From Mesorhabditis belari (Eukaryota > Nematoda > Chromadorea > Rhabditida > Rhabditidae), in contig CAUEEP010000727.1 of NCBI GenBank assembly GCA_958450365.1, positions 2,051,501 through 2,115,500 of the forward strand: a DNA stretch of 64,000 nucleotides. The letters run 5' to 3'. The notes below the pieces were generated by a model. It was not told the DNA's origin, made no database searches, and saw nothing but the letters and a program-made list of their open reading frames with translations. The translations under genes were made by a program, and so were the position numbers. Position 1 is the first letter of the stretch; every line of letters begins with the position of its first letter. Below, in pieces: positions 42,237 through 54,285 of the stretch.

Positions 42237-43022
42237 CATATCAGTCTCCTGGAATTCTGAGAACTGTTCTCAAGAATAAATTATGATTTCAGAAAAAAAG
42301 AAGTCAGAAAAAAAAAAGATTCCTATTTATTCCTATTCTTATTTATGCATTGTCTAAGCAAATAAGCTGAAAAGGCAACGAAATTGTTGATTAAAAAGAG
42401 AGGGAAGAAAGGAAGAAAGGAATAAAAGAAGAAAGGAAGAAAGGAAGAAAGGGTGTTCACTTGGAAAGCCGATTTTAGCGTCAATGAGTAAGGCAGAGAG
42501 AGTGGAAGAGTCGACACATCAACGATCCAAAGAAAATCTTTTTTTCGATTTAAGTAATAAATCAATCGATTAATAAATAGTGTGCGTTCCAGGAATGAGG
42601 AAAAATTCTCTAAAAAACGGCTAGCTTTAAGATAAGTGGATTTAACGGCTTCAACAGGTTTTCTCATGAAAATTTTTTATAAAAGTAATCAGAAAGGATT
42701 AAAAGCTTTAAAAATCAAAAGTGTTATAAACTTTTCAAGATCGTTTTTTTCAATTTCCTATATGATATGAAGTTTTTGTGGGGGTTTGAATGAGAAGAGA
42801 GACCACACCCGCCCCCAAGGACATCACTCCTCTACCATCACTCCTCTACCATTCCTCCTCCACCCTTCCCATTTAGTTTCCTTTCCAAAATGTTACCTAT
42901 ACTCTCTCTGCCATTCATTTCGGAAGAAATCTTTTTTTTTTTCAAAACAAGGAAGGGAAAAATGTCAAAGTCTGACTTAAAGTCAAATAGTTTTAAAGTC
43001 TAGGGAAAGCTATTGTATACAA

Positions 43023-43390
43023 CTTTCAAAATCCTCCGTTGTAAACAGATTAGCCCTTTGTTTATAGACTTTTTCAAATTTAAACCGCGGTCAGGGCCCA
43101 GAAGTGGCTCATTCCTTTTGCAAATTCCCTTTGCTTCCAATGCCTCTTTATCAAATTCATTTCCCGTTAGAGCCGCTAGATTATGGAACTTGCTCCCAAA
43201 CGACATACGAGAAATTCAGTCGCTTTTCATATTCAAGAAACGTATCGATGCTTTAGATCTAGTGGCTCTTTGCCGTAAGTAATTGGCTTATTGATTTCAG
43301 TATGTATTGTATGATTAAGTATCACTGTGCATTTCTCTATGATTTCTTTCACTTTATCGTTTGAATAAAGTATTATTATTATACAATATC
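43023..43390 (+). mobile_element. 5'-truncated non-LTR retrotransposon (3' end)
   Basis: The plus strand encodes the C-terminus of a reverse-transcriptase polyprotein: NSFPVRAARLWNLLPNDIRE followed by FKKRID, the standard WN.LP..IR....FK ending of jockey/CR1/RTE-type elements, stopping at 43280-43282. An ATT-rich tail (TATTATTATT) ends the element. ATTGTATACAA occurs at 43012-43022 and again at 43406-43416, a candidate target-site duplication. Confidence 0.75.
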
Positions 43391-43487
43391 TAAAACCCAC
43401 TAGATATTGTATACAATAGCTTACAATAGCATTTTCTCAGTGAAGTACTCAAATTCGCTCGAAGATACAGATAGAACTTGTAAAATT

Positions 43488-44002
43488 GATTATGCTAATA
43501 GTGTAAAAAAAAAAGAAGTATACTTGAGATAAAGTCAAAGAAGTTTGTAGTAAAATCTATATGATAGTAAAACGAGTGATAACATTGCAATATTTATCCT
43601 ATCAAATCGAAATTTCCCCCATTTACAGGGGTCCACCATCAACAGGAGGTGCAGCCGGGGGTCCATCTTTCTACTATTCTTCTCGTAACCCATCCGCAGC
43701 TCCCTCTCCATCTCAATATTCCTATCAATCACAACACGATCCGCTACCGCAGCAACACCAGATTCATATGCATACACGTGAGTCAAAGAAGAAGTCTTTT
43801 AATAACTAGATAATGGAAATCTTCTTTGTGAGATCATTGCATCAGTGCAACTCTTTTGTGGCATTAATTGTAAATGATCAAATAAGTAAATCATGTAAAG
43901 AATTGTTGATTTTTTGATTATGCTAATAGTGTAAAAAAAAAGAAGTATACTTGAGATAAAGTCAAAGAAGTTTATAGTAAAATCTATATGGTAATAAAAC
44001 GA
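43488..44002 (+). repeat. Inverted copy of an eps-8 exon between 87-bp direct repeats
   Basis: 43576-43915 is the reverse complement of about 35115-35435, containing the whole eps-8 exon 35229-35377 (here 43629-43777 on the plus strand) with both splice sites and an intact frame (GPPSTGGAAGGPSF...). I count two substitutions in 149 bp, one of which would change Arg to Gln. The insert is bounded by direct repeats 43488-43575 and 43916-44002 (GATTATGCTAATAGTGTAAA ... GTAAAATCTATATG). Confidence 0.85.
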
Positions 44003-46080
44003 TAATCAAATGAATCGATGAAATGGTGATGATGGGGAGTGGGCAAGGTGGGTGAGTGATTGAATGATCTCATCGAGTTGGAAAGGGAAGCATTCCGGTC
44101 AGGCCGGGCAGGGGAAAGAAGGAGAAGATGAAGAAGACGGGAGAGAGAGAAAATCAGGAAGAGGAAGAGTATTGATTGATTGGACTCTGAGAAAAAAGAG
44201 AAGAGAAAGAGATGGTGTGGACATCGGTGTCGAAGCACGCAAAAAGATCATAATATCTTGATCTTGATCTGGTAAGATTGGCAAATATCTTGATATTTGC
44301 CAATCTTACCCCATCCTTAAAAGACGGTTAATTTGAATTTAATGGGGCAAATACGAGATGTACATGTACCCTAGGTCGACTTGTCGATCTTAACTCCACT
44401 ACTATGCCGAGAATTTAAATAGGAAGCTCGAAAAATGATTTGGTTTGAAAGAGCACGATCATTGTGAATAGATTTAATGGAGTTTGGTGATGGAGATCGA
44501 CAATAGGATAGGATCGACAATAGGATAAGATCGACAATTACTGTTATCTCAGAAAGATGGGCAACAGTGTCATAGTAATATTTTGATAGAAGCCTTCTTT
44601 TTCTAGTCAACTGTTAGTGAATTGAAAACTTTCGTAGCCTATAAACAAGCAAGCGCATCGATGATAAGTGCCGGAATGAACGATGGATGGATTAGAAAGC
44701 TCAGGAATATAGAAATTTGTGAGAAGAGAGCAAATCGAATCGGAAATGGACTGGAATGTGAATGTCCTGATCTTTTTTTCAATGTATCACTTCCATTCAT
44801 TTGAGTGAGAAAAAGAAAAGAGCATAATTGGTGAATTAAAATGGAGAGAATTGGGTAAAGATATAAAAGGTTTAGACATTAAAATAACCGTTTTGATAAA
44901 AGTGTACGATAGCTGAAGGTGTATTTTAGAAAATAGTCTGGATTTAAATGCAAATTTGATCAAATAACAAAACCCTCCAAATTTCTCGTAATCAAAAACG
45001 ATCTTCGCCAAATTGTAGCCTGATATCCAGATGGGAAGATGGAAAAGATTTGAAAATTGAATTAAAGCATTAAAAAGAGAAACAGCTATGTACTCGAAAA
45101 ATCAATTTCTTCTAGAAAAACACGGATTTTCTCAAACTTCTGCTGGAAAAAAAGGGAGAGGAAAAGTGATTGTTTGGCTTCGTTTGCGTCGATGATCACA
45201 TCTGAAGAAGAAATGGGGGAAGATCAAAGAAAAAAAGGGGGAAAGGGGGGAAATGAGTGAGGGGAAAAGGGGAAAAGGACAAGAAAGGAAAGGAAAGGAA
45301 AGGACAAGAATAATCAAATGCACAAATAGAAAATACCTCCAACACACACAAATAGATCTCAGGCATTGGGGGGACAGGCTATGACATACACATACACCGC
45401 CAAGGGGTGGAATTTTGAGGGTACATTGATTCGATTTAGCTCTAGTTATTTTTAAATATTATATTCAAAAATGATTCTTGGAGCTAAAAGAAAATCAGTG
45501 CTTGCTTGTCAATGTTATCGACGAAATTTGATTGTAACAATTAGATAACTAAGCTCAAATACTAATTAGAATTAAGCTTTCAATTGATCGAGTAGTGTTT
45601 GGACAAGCACAAGCGTCTGGACAAGTACAAGCGATCGACATCGAGACAGTAAATCGATGTATCGAGAGAAGAAGCACTAGAAATTCAGGTAAACCAAGCA
45701 AAATCAATAAGTATAGTGAGATCGTCGAATTATGTAACCGTGATTATCGAGAGAACAAGAATTGGAGTTGACAATGGGTGGAGGATTTCTTAGAAAAGAA
45801 AAGAATGAGGGGAGATCTACCAAGGATTCGAGAAAAGAAATGAAAAGAGAAATAGAAAGATGGAATGCGTTATCAACCGACCCACAATTCATTCAAGGAC
45901 ATTCTCTCGGAGGATAAATGAAAACCCCAAGCCCGTTTACCATCGCTGGTGATATCTTGAAACTAATGGCTTTTTCTTTATCAATATCAATTCAAGACAA
46001 TAAAATAGATCATAGATCTGGCAATATGGGTTCTACAGGCTTTACGGATTCACAAGGTGGACTACAGTCTACAGTAAAGT

Positions 46081-46262
46081 GGGGGTGGCTAATTTGCGCC
46101 AAACGTTTTGCGCAACTTGTTACACTTATTGAGATCTACAAAATGACACCAAAATCAGAAAGATTGGTCGACTTAGAAGAAAGTTATAGCGAGTTGCGCA
46201 AAAGATCTAGTTGCGCAAATGACCCTGTTGCGCAAAAAATTTGGGGCAAAGTAGCCTACCCC
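46081..46262. mobile_element. MITE B, diverged copy 2
   Basis: TTGCGCAACT, the AAAATGACACCAAAATCAGA core, GTTGCGCAAATGACCCTGTT and the right end TAGCCTACCCC match the element at 11693-11942. The left arm is shorter and more diverged. Confidence 0.75.
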
Positions 46263-46289
46263 GATTTACTCGTTTAATTAACGTTTTTG

Positions 46290-46425
46290 GTCAATTAACT
46301 ACGAGTAATCCTTTTTACACGTCGAGTAAACTGAATATCTTGACATTTGAAAGGAATTTCCCACCAAATCATTTAAACAGCTGAATATCTTTAAAAAGAG
46401 TCGTATATAAGTCAGCTCTCGTCAT
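46290..46425 (-). repeat. Dispersed repeat, inverted relative of 2505-2650
   Basis: CCACCAAATCATTTAAACAG, CTGAATATCTT and CTTTTTACACGTCGAGTAAA are the reverse complement of the unit at 2540-2645. Confidence 0.65.
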
Positions 46426-46500
46426 TTTTTCGCCCAATTTTTTTTGCTCATCTATTCAATTATTGAAAGAATCAACCCGTAACTTTTCAATCGCTTTCCT

Positions 46501-46540
46501 CCATCTCCATCTCCATCTCCATCTCCATCTCCATCTCCAT
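46501..46540. repeat. CCATCT hexanucleotide repeat
   Basis: Six to seven CCATCT units. Confidence 0.9.
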
Positions 46541-49399
46541 TGCTATCTCTTTCAAGCTCGACTCCTAGTTTTTTTCCCATCTGAGCTACAACTTAAAATT
46601 TGCGCATTGAAAAAAATGGAATTTTGAAAGGCTTTTGTTGAAACCCGAACACTTGATTCCCATGTACGCCTTCAAATATCGAACAGTTTTTCCGCAATTA
46701 TGATAAAATATCAGCAAATATTTGTTCATCTTTGACTTATCTGAGAATTTCTAACCTAAAAATATCATGTGATTCAACATTGTTGTCAACTTTCGTAAAA
46801 GGGATGGGGCATTTATTGCATTGGTAAATAATGCCCATTTAGCGGAAAAGGAAAGGGCGAATTTCTGGAATTGCCATGTCAACAATGAGACGAAACAGAG
46901 AATTGCGGGAATTGTATAATTTTGGACTTATTTTGCGTTCATCTGTCTGTGTTGCCTGTCATTTTGTAGTTATTTTCGGAGAAATTTCCATCGAAAAAGC
47001 TAGACTTCGTGCCAGATTGGCTAAAATGTTAAAAGAGATTCAATGGTGACGTTGGGGTTTCTGTTTCAAGCGATCACTTCAAAAATTTGATACAAGAACT
47101 ATAGGCAAAGCCTGTCAACCCTCAAAAACTCGCTGAATCCTGTAAATGAGCCATAGATTCAAAAGCTTATAACAAAAATCTCAAATAAAATAAAAGGATT
47201 TACTCATAAGCAACTTAACTTTCACCAAAACTAAACGGTATTTTAAAGAAGTGAAAAGAAAAGAGGAAAAAAAAAAGATCAAGAAAAGAGAACAAAAGAT
47301 TTGGGTCAGACGTTTCGGTCGAAAGTTTTTTTTGTCAAAAACTATGCGCAATTTTTTTTGGGATAAGGGGGAGTCCTTTGTCGAGAGAGTTTTTTTGCCA
47401 TCAGAGGGTCGATCTTTGGAAGAATGGGAAGGGCCGTTATGGATAATTGCTGAATCCCCTTCCCCTTTAGTCCTTTCCCCGTTCTCACCTACCTATTCAC
47501 TAGGGATATCCCATCTCCCATTCTCTCGATCAAAAACCTCCTTTCACTCTGGAGTTGTAAAAAGAAATGGATTTATCTAGTGTTTTGCAAAGATAAACTC
47601 TGATATACAGTTCTTAAATCAGTAAAAAAAAAGTAAAGCAAGAGAAGTATTCGAGATCAGCTTTGACCTTTCTCAGTAAGCAGGATTGTTCCAAAAACCC
47701 AAAAGTCTCTGATATACAGCTCAAAAGCCAGCTCAAAACAAAATCAAGGCTCTAGGTTTTGATCTTAGTCAAAAGGTAAAGATATTCTCGATGAATTGCT
47801 GTCCATCAACAGACAAATAGCCTGAATGCTTAGCTTCAACTTTGTTCTTCTTGATTTCCCCAAAAAAACTCACAATTGGATCAGAACGATTCAAAACGAT
47901 TCTAAATCGATTCTTCTTTGGATCAAAGACTAACAGAGAATTGTAGCTTGACAAAACCACAGATGTTCGTCCAGAAGTGGAAATTTGAAGAGAGAAATCT
48001 CGAGATCGTCGAGAACCAAAACGGGAATATGTATATAGAAAAGAAAAGGAAAAAAAGAGGATAAAAATGAGGTGGAAAAAAGAGATGAGGGGGTCAATGT
48101 GGGGCTTGGATGGAAGGAAGGGGGAGAGGGGGTACTCGAGAAGTCCTGCAAGAGGGGCTGGCACAAGAGCACAAGATCCCTAAAAGGGCTTCATCATTGA
48201 CAAACTGACTATCCTCTTGGAGTCCACTCAACTTTCGGGGGGAGGGGGTCACACTTGATGAGTGGGGGGTTTGTGTGTGTGTGTTGGGTGAGACCGTTGA
48301 TATATTCCACGTGAATATCGATAGCTATTGGTATGGTTGAGGCTAATCTTCAAGAAACGAACGTTTTTCGTTAGAAGTGTTCAAATCGTTTGACCTGACC
48401 GCTAGTTTCCAGCCGTGAACACCACTATCAAAAAGTTTGAGTCATTGATATGGCAGAATGGCAATGTAGTGTTAGATTGATAAAGAAAATCTAATAACTG
48501 GAGCTTCGATCAGGTAACTTGTACTCAGATTCACAAAATAAACAAATTCATATTTACTGTTTCATTTTCAATTCACAGACTCAAAGCAAACCTATCAAAA
48601 AAAATCGATTTAATATACAATTTTGCTCTGAAACAATGGCATAGTCGGTGCTCAAAATGATTAAAAAACGGCACATTGTGGGGATTGGCAAAAATGAGCG
48701 ATGGCAAATATTTGCACGGAGGACAATGATGGCAGCAAAAGACAAGAAAAAGAATTGAAAGTGGGCGGAAGTTTTCATCGATAGCAATCATCAAAATGGA
48801 ATTGGATGGGATGGGGGAAAGGTTGGGACTCGAGAGTTGAAGTCATTCAAGCACAAAGGTCCAAAAAGGGGAGGGCAAAAATGAAGGTGGGGAAGAACGC
48901 TTCGGTGAACTCTCCCAATTTTTCATTGTTCTTAACTTTTTCATCACTACAGTCTATTCACCTCGTCTTGATTTAATTTTTCAAATTGATCAACTGATCC
49001 AGCGATTGGATAATTTTGAAAGTTAATCAACAAAGCTAGCATTTACCGTAGTTACATGTTTACATTTGTCTCCTTTTGCAAAAGAAAAGAAAAAAAACTA
49101 CGGTAGAGTGAGTTGCGAGTTTAATTTTGAGTAAGCATTCAAAGTATTCAACTTTGAAAATCGTTTAATCCCAAAAAAGTATAATTTGTCCTCCAAATGG
49201 TATAATTTAATGTCAGACGCCTCATGGTCGTTTGTAAAATCAAAAAAATTTCAGAATTTCAGGCTTTGATAAAGTTAAAATTCAAATCTGATAAAGACGA
49301 AACCAGGAAAAGACAACAGAAAGGTCGGATTGGGCGAGAGTTAGCAATAGTTGACAGCTGGGCACAAAACTCGTGTCGTTGATGATGATGGAGTAGTTG

Positions 49400-49665
49400 G
49401 TTGCAAAGAGGGGGGAGGGGGGGGGGGTCTCCGATTGTACCTGTGCCGGTATACAGAGAGACGTGACGCGGAAAGTCGCGCGCGTTGCGGTCTCACCCAG
49501 TCTCTTCCCCACCAGCCCACAAATATCTCCTCGACGATAGGGACGGTGGTGCGTGCGTGCAGCTGAGAAAGCCCCGCAGTGCGAGGCGAGCGCGCGCGAG
49601 TCACCGAAAGCTCCCCAGCCGAGAAGGAAGACCGCCTCTCTCAGAGGAGACTCCATCTCTCCATC
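49400..49665 (-). promoter_or_regulatory. GC-rich, CpG-rich block; candidate eps-8 5' end
   Basis: A stretch strikingly richer in G+C than its surroundings (GCGCGCGTTGCGG, GAGCGCGCGCGAG, GTGCGTGCGTGCAG). On the minus strand an ATG at 49656 opens a frame reaching a GTGAGACC donor near 49502, in the phase needed to join the eps-8 exon at 41258. The phase match has a one-in-three chance of being luck, and the peptide (MESPLREAVFLLGWG...) is not a recognised EPS8 N-terminus. It could equally be a promoter or 5' UTR. Confidence 0.35.
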
Positions 49666-50137
49666 TCAACTCTTTTGCCGACTATAAGCCGTGGGGCAAG
49701 TCTCTTTCCCCGATTCTCTCACCAAGACAAATTGTTGCGTATATTGTGTGTATGCCTGCTATTTCTTTTTTGCAAACCATGTGAGTGGGGTTTGTCTTTC
49801 TTTACCCCATAATATACCCCTCCTCAAAAAGTCTATAACACTCTAGAAATAATTACTCTTTTTCGGCTTCCATGTCAGTGCAAAAACGAAAACACAATTC
49901 TTAGAATCGCCTCTCGGAAATTGCCAGTTCTGCAAGTTATACCCTTCCGTTAAAAACATTTATTCACTAAGTATTTACAGAGAAAAAAGTACAATCACAG
50001 CAAAAATTATTACCCGTAACGTGAAACTGCAAATTTAGACGCTCAACGTGTAAAAAGGCAAAAATGCTCAACACGTAAAAAGGCACTTTTCGCAAAAAAT
50101 AAAAACAAAATGAAAAGGAATAAAAATAGAGATGAGA

Positions 50138-52802
50138 TCAAATTTGCAACTTTCCGTTACTTGACCGGCGTCCATCATGATTTTGTTGATTTTGAAATGA
50201 TTGGGGTGGGTAGAATGAATACAAAAAGACCGAGGCAATCACAAGCGACACGCCCATCAGAAGTTGCACGGAGAACACCGAGTCGCCCATCTTGATCGAA
50301 ATCAACGCAGTAAGTCCTGAATTTGAAAATTCACTTTGTAAGAAATTACCCAATAACTGAATGATTTAATAAAAACTGACCAATAGCAATCGTCTGACAA
50401 TAGGTTTTCTTCACATTATCCGCGTATTTCATCACGATCGACACAACCAAGCCACCAAAAGCGTTGAGAAACGTCATCACCCATACCAATGGAGTCCAGC
50501 CGTTGAAGAAACCATCTAAAAATTTCAAACTTGCATTGCTTATTTAAATTTCCGCTTAACGTTGAACTTCAAACAAATACTTACGTTCTTGAATATTTGA
50601 GAAGTCAGAGGCAAACATTGTGATAAGAGCGAATGGAGCAGTGAGCATCGAAAGACGAATATTTTGCATCCACACATCGACCGATGATTTCTTCAACATC
50701 TTCTCGAAATAAACACCTAAATACAGTGTTTTATTAAAAAAACAATATTTTTACCGGCAAAAGCACTCGTCCAACACATTGAAAACACCGCACTAACTCC
50801 AATCAGCCAACTTCCACTGCTTGCCGATGAACTTCGAACTGTTTTTTTATTTAGAAATATCATAAAAGAACACCCTACCTTGGCTTTCATCTAGCTGAAC
50901 AAGAACAACACCGCCCATTGAGACGAGTAGAGAGAACCATTGAATCAAAGACAGTCTCTTTGAAAGAATCAACACCGACAATAACGCTGTCGTCAGAATA
51001 CGAAGCTGATATGTAACCTGAAATAACAAATTTTGCATGAAAAGAGTATCCAAATTTACCGCATATGTTGTAGCATCAATATTGGCAAGTGCAACGTAGT
51101 AGAGATTGTTTTGAATAGCGTAGACAACAGCCGGAACACATACCTAAAATGGAAAGTTGTGAAAAATAAAAAAATGAATAACACCTTGGCCGTTTCGATT
51201 TTGTTATGCCATACAGTCGAACGAAACTCGTGTAGAAATCTAAAGAAACAAATTAGACTTTTAAAAATACCTAAGTTTATAATTTTAAGCAAGTTTGATG
51301 TAAAATAGAAATTTAATATAGGATTTTAAAAACTTAATTCAAAGCCCGAAAAGAACTTACTTTAAAGGACTCCTCAAGTTAATCGAAATGATGATCGAGC
51401 ACGTGATTAATCGAATCACTTCCATCATGAACACCGACGTTGTCGAGAAGAACTTCGTTTGTCTGTTCACTAAAATTCAAAATTATTATTTTAAATCTTT
51501 TAAGATTACCTTCTCTGACCAACAAAGGCATTCCCGTCTGTTGCGCTGTTAGAAGAAGCATGGCTCCAAATTGAACCGAGCATACTGTCAGGTAGAGCTA
51601 AAAATAGTTTTTAAAATAATAAATTTGACGCTTTATTTTAGCTTTTAAAATACATTCATCGACAAACCCAAACTAAAAGTCGCCAAATAACCCCAATGCG
51701 GGCAGATTTTCGGGTGTCAAAGAGTTCGGGGGCATTTCTTTGAAGAAAAATCAAGAACGGTCGAAATGAGAACATTTCGATTGAAGTATGGAGATTTTGA
51801 GCTTTAGCTTGATCACGAGCTACAGGCAAGCATTTTAGCCTTTGAATGGTTTAGGATAAAATATTTCCGTCTTCTCATAAATTACGGAAGCACAGACGAC
51901 CACGTATTAAAATCGATACGAATGACCGTGGGTGGGGGAATCGAGTAGAGACAGATGAGGAACGAAGAGAGAGACGAGGGGAATCGAAAAATGGAATGAA
52001 CGGAGTACAGGAGTGACGAGGCAATACAAAAGCGGCCGCAATGTAAATAGGCCAGCGAGAATACTATTCTTTCTCAGTCAGAACAACAACTTTTGGTGCA
52101 TAAAATGGCAAATCCAAAAGCTTGGTATGTCTTTTATAAACTGCCACAACTTACCGTATGCTTTGAAGTCTCCTTCGAAGCATCGCCACTTGGACCAACT
52201 TTATCCGAGCCAAAAATTCCCATTTAAGGAAAAGAGTATTCAGGAAACTAGGTAAAGAAAGGGCTATGGTTGTTGGAAGGGTCAAGGAGTCGATGAATAG
52301 TGCTCATTCCCTCCTTTTCTCATCCTTTCTCCATTTTGGCTTTGATAAAACCGGGTTCCGAGTTCACTAGAGGGAAGGAACGGCTCTCAGCAGCCTATTC
52401 TCGCAAAGAATCATTCAATGGGTACAATACGAAAAAAAAGCTTTTAGAAAAAAGCACAAATTCTGCCATTTTACGGGAATTAGCTATTGCCCTTTTTTCA
52501 AGCTTCATAAGCGCTTTAATGGATATTTCCCGGAAGAGGATTTGGCAAAAAGCATTAGCGCATTGAAATTCATGAGTTTCATCCTAAGAAAGCTTGTAGT
52601 TTTTATTTTCAATGGTCAATAATAAAGATTAGCTACGCAGCGATGGAGTTTTAAGGCAACAAAGCCTGGGTTTTTCAATTATTTTACGTAAAAATTTAAT
52701 TAAAAACGATAAACTCACAGATTGAATGAAAGAATGTCGTTTCCTCGTTAATTTCAATTTTTGCGGCAAAAGCGTATCTCGATCCTTCTTCTCATCATTC
52801 AT
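50138..52802 (-). CDS. Nucleotide-sugar transporter, SLC35A family
   Basis: Golgi/ER antiporter that imports activated sugars such as UDP-galactose, UDP-GlcNAc or CMP-sialic acid for glycan synthesis; substrate not predictable here. Ten minus-strand exons: 52719-52802, 51510-51597, 51361-51469, 51185-51239, 51060-51143, 50879-51017, 50755-50838, 50585-50716, 50381-50515, 50138-50316; all phases fit and give about 362 residues. Family signatures are [52 protein letters not shown] and [15 protein letters not shown]. Hydrophobic segments fit about ten membrane helices, with the first at [16 protein letters not shown]. The start was chosen as MNDEKKDRD because its exon joins SLYLTV in phase. The ATG near 51735 (MPPNSLT) gives no workable splice. 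Intron 1 is 1.1 kb. The acceptor just before the chosen start leaves room for an upstream 5' UTR exon. Confidence 0.88.
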
Positions 52803-53385
52803 CGGATCAGCCTGAAATTTGAAAAGTATAAACAGACAAAGAGAACGTTTAAAGTGAAAACAATAACTTGACATCATGACAACTAACCACTTTGCTCTCA
52901 TTATGGGATTGATTTTCAATAGTTGAAATCGAGGGAGTTTCATTTAAAATGTGAGAATTGGTCATTAATTGTTAGAAGCACAATTTTCTCAGCGCTTTAT
53001 AATCTTTTTCCTACATGCTGGCATATTTTTGAGAGGGGAAAATTCTTATCAGAAAAACTTGCTCACGCTTGCGTTCGATGCCAAAAAAAATTCGCATTTA
53101 AGTATAGCGATAGCAAAAAATTTCACAACCATTTAGATAAGTTTTTCAAAAAAACAAAAGTTTTAGCTTTGTTACAAACCGATAAACTGCCAATGAGTTC
53201 ACACAAGTTACAATGATTAATCAAAAATTAGAATTTAAAACAAAACGCGTAGGTAGGGCAAAAGCTACACAACTTTCCATTTCAAAGTAGCCACGTTTCG
53301 GAAAAATTCAAAAACTCAAAAACAGAACCAAAACCCGGAATAGGTCCCGTTATTCCTAGAAAAATTCCTTGTCTGTTTTCTTAAA

Positions 53386-53905
53386 ATGTTTCTCTGCACG
53401 GATGGACAAAAAGACTTTAAAAAAGCAAGGTTGAGAAATATTCATGAGCTGGACAAAATTCAATTCCCGAACTTTTTTTCGACCACTAGAAAGGATTTTC
53501 TCGGGAGGATTCGGGGTGTGCTTGGACCGAGATTTACATGTGTGTCCTTTTTCTCTGTTGCTAGGCATTCATTTCCAACAATTCATTACGACACTACAAG
53601 GGATATTTTCGCACATCGGCAAGGAACTTTCGGAAGGTTTTAAAAAGTTCACTGATTGTATTTCGATTATTTTTTTAAGAATGAAAGGATCACAAATTCG
53701 GCAAAAGCTTTTTATTTTGATCAGCTATGCCACGATCAAAACCCGGGAAAAGCGAATTCAAAATTAAAATTCTGTGCATCCCGAGGGGTTTTGAATTGGG
53801 AATGAGTTTTTTCGATGGGGCAATGCACAAACAAGTCCACAACGAGTGGAACAAATACAGAATGGAAAATTTGGTCTCTGCCTGGAGTCTGGGCATGGAA
53901 TAACA
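53386..53905 (+). CDS. Possible small unrecognised gene (fragmentary model)
   Basis: Three stretches look coding on the plus strand: 53386-53535 (KDFLGRIRGVLGPRFT), 53566-53640 after a TTGCTAG acceptor (CIHFQQFITTLQGIFSHIGK) and 53776-53905 (GFELGMSFFDGAMHKQVHNE, stopping soon after LVSAWSLGME). The first two join in phase; I could not find a phase-consistent join to the third. No family is recognised. It could be a small gene, a decayed one or chance frames in AT-rich DNA. Confidence 0.3.
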
Positions 53906-54179
53906 CAAATTTAATCCCCAAATATGTGAGTTTTCTAGAATTTTAGTGGGAAAAGAAAGGTTAATCGTTTTTCTGCAGTGTATGAAGTGGGGAATGGAGG
54001 GGATCCGTGTTTTCTGGTTCATTGTTTGCACAGCACAGTCCTCCTCGTTTCCCATGTCACTAACAATTTTCAGGGTCTTTCTGATTCCCAACTACATTGA
54101 AATAAAATCTTCAACATTCCTCGGAAACATATAATAGCGATAATAAACTCAGTCAGAAAAACTTCAAAAAAGATCACAC

Positions 54180-54185
54180 TTTATT
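54180..54185 (-). promoter_or_regulatory. Poly(A) signal of the phosphatase gene
   Basis: AATAAA on the minus strand, about 100 bases past the stop codon. Confidence 0.5.
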
Positions 54186-54285
54186 AGAATTTCTCAAAAG
54201 CACAAATCTATTCAAAAAGCGTTAACACAAAGAAGTCAAAAGGGGATATTTCATCGGGTTTTCTTCTACGAGTAGATCGATTAAG

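Larger units (their letters stand above)
41259..50137. other. eps-8: Region between the first recognised eps-8 exon and the transporter gene
   Basis: It must contain the eps-8 promoter and probably an upstream exon, because the exon at 41147-41258 is entered with one base carried over. Seen here: an AGCTCAAAGCAA minisatellite (41729-41872), an isolated coding-like segment on the plus strand (41957-42236), a non-LTR retrotransposon end (43023-43390), an inverted eps-8 exon copy (43488-44002), a purine tract (45210-45310), MITE B copy 2 (46081-46262), a CCATCT repeat (46501-46540) and a GC-rich block (49400-49665). I recognise no complete gene. Confidence 0.6.
52803..54285. other. Region between transporter and phosphatase genes
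   Basis: Contains the transporter promoter and the phosphatase 3' UTR (AATAAA on the minus strand at 54180-54185). Several open frames near 100 codons exist on both strands; the most protein-like are on the plus strand at 53386-53905. Confidence 0.5.

Noticed and set aside
43561..43809. 82-codon plus-strand frame as an independent gene
   Set aside because: It is an inverted copy of an eps-8 exon with its splice sites; no other exons accompany it on that strand.
47251..47580. 109-codon plus-strand frame
   Set aside because: Starts in an A/G-rich tract, no recognised motif, no supporting splice structure.
51661..51740. ATG near 51735 ([11 protein letters not shown]) as the transporter start
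   Set aside because: It cannot splice in phase to the first membrane exon, whereas MNDEKKDRD at 52802 can.
52300..52566. Frame of 88 codons inside transporter intron 1
   Set aside because: No family resemblance and no splice partners; the composition is ordinary for random frames here.
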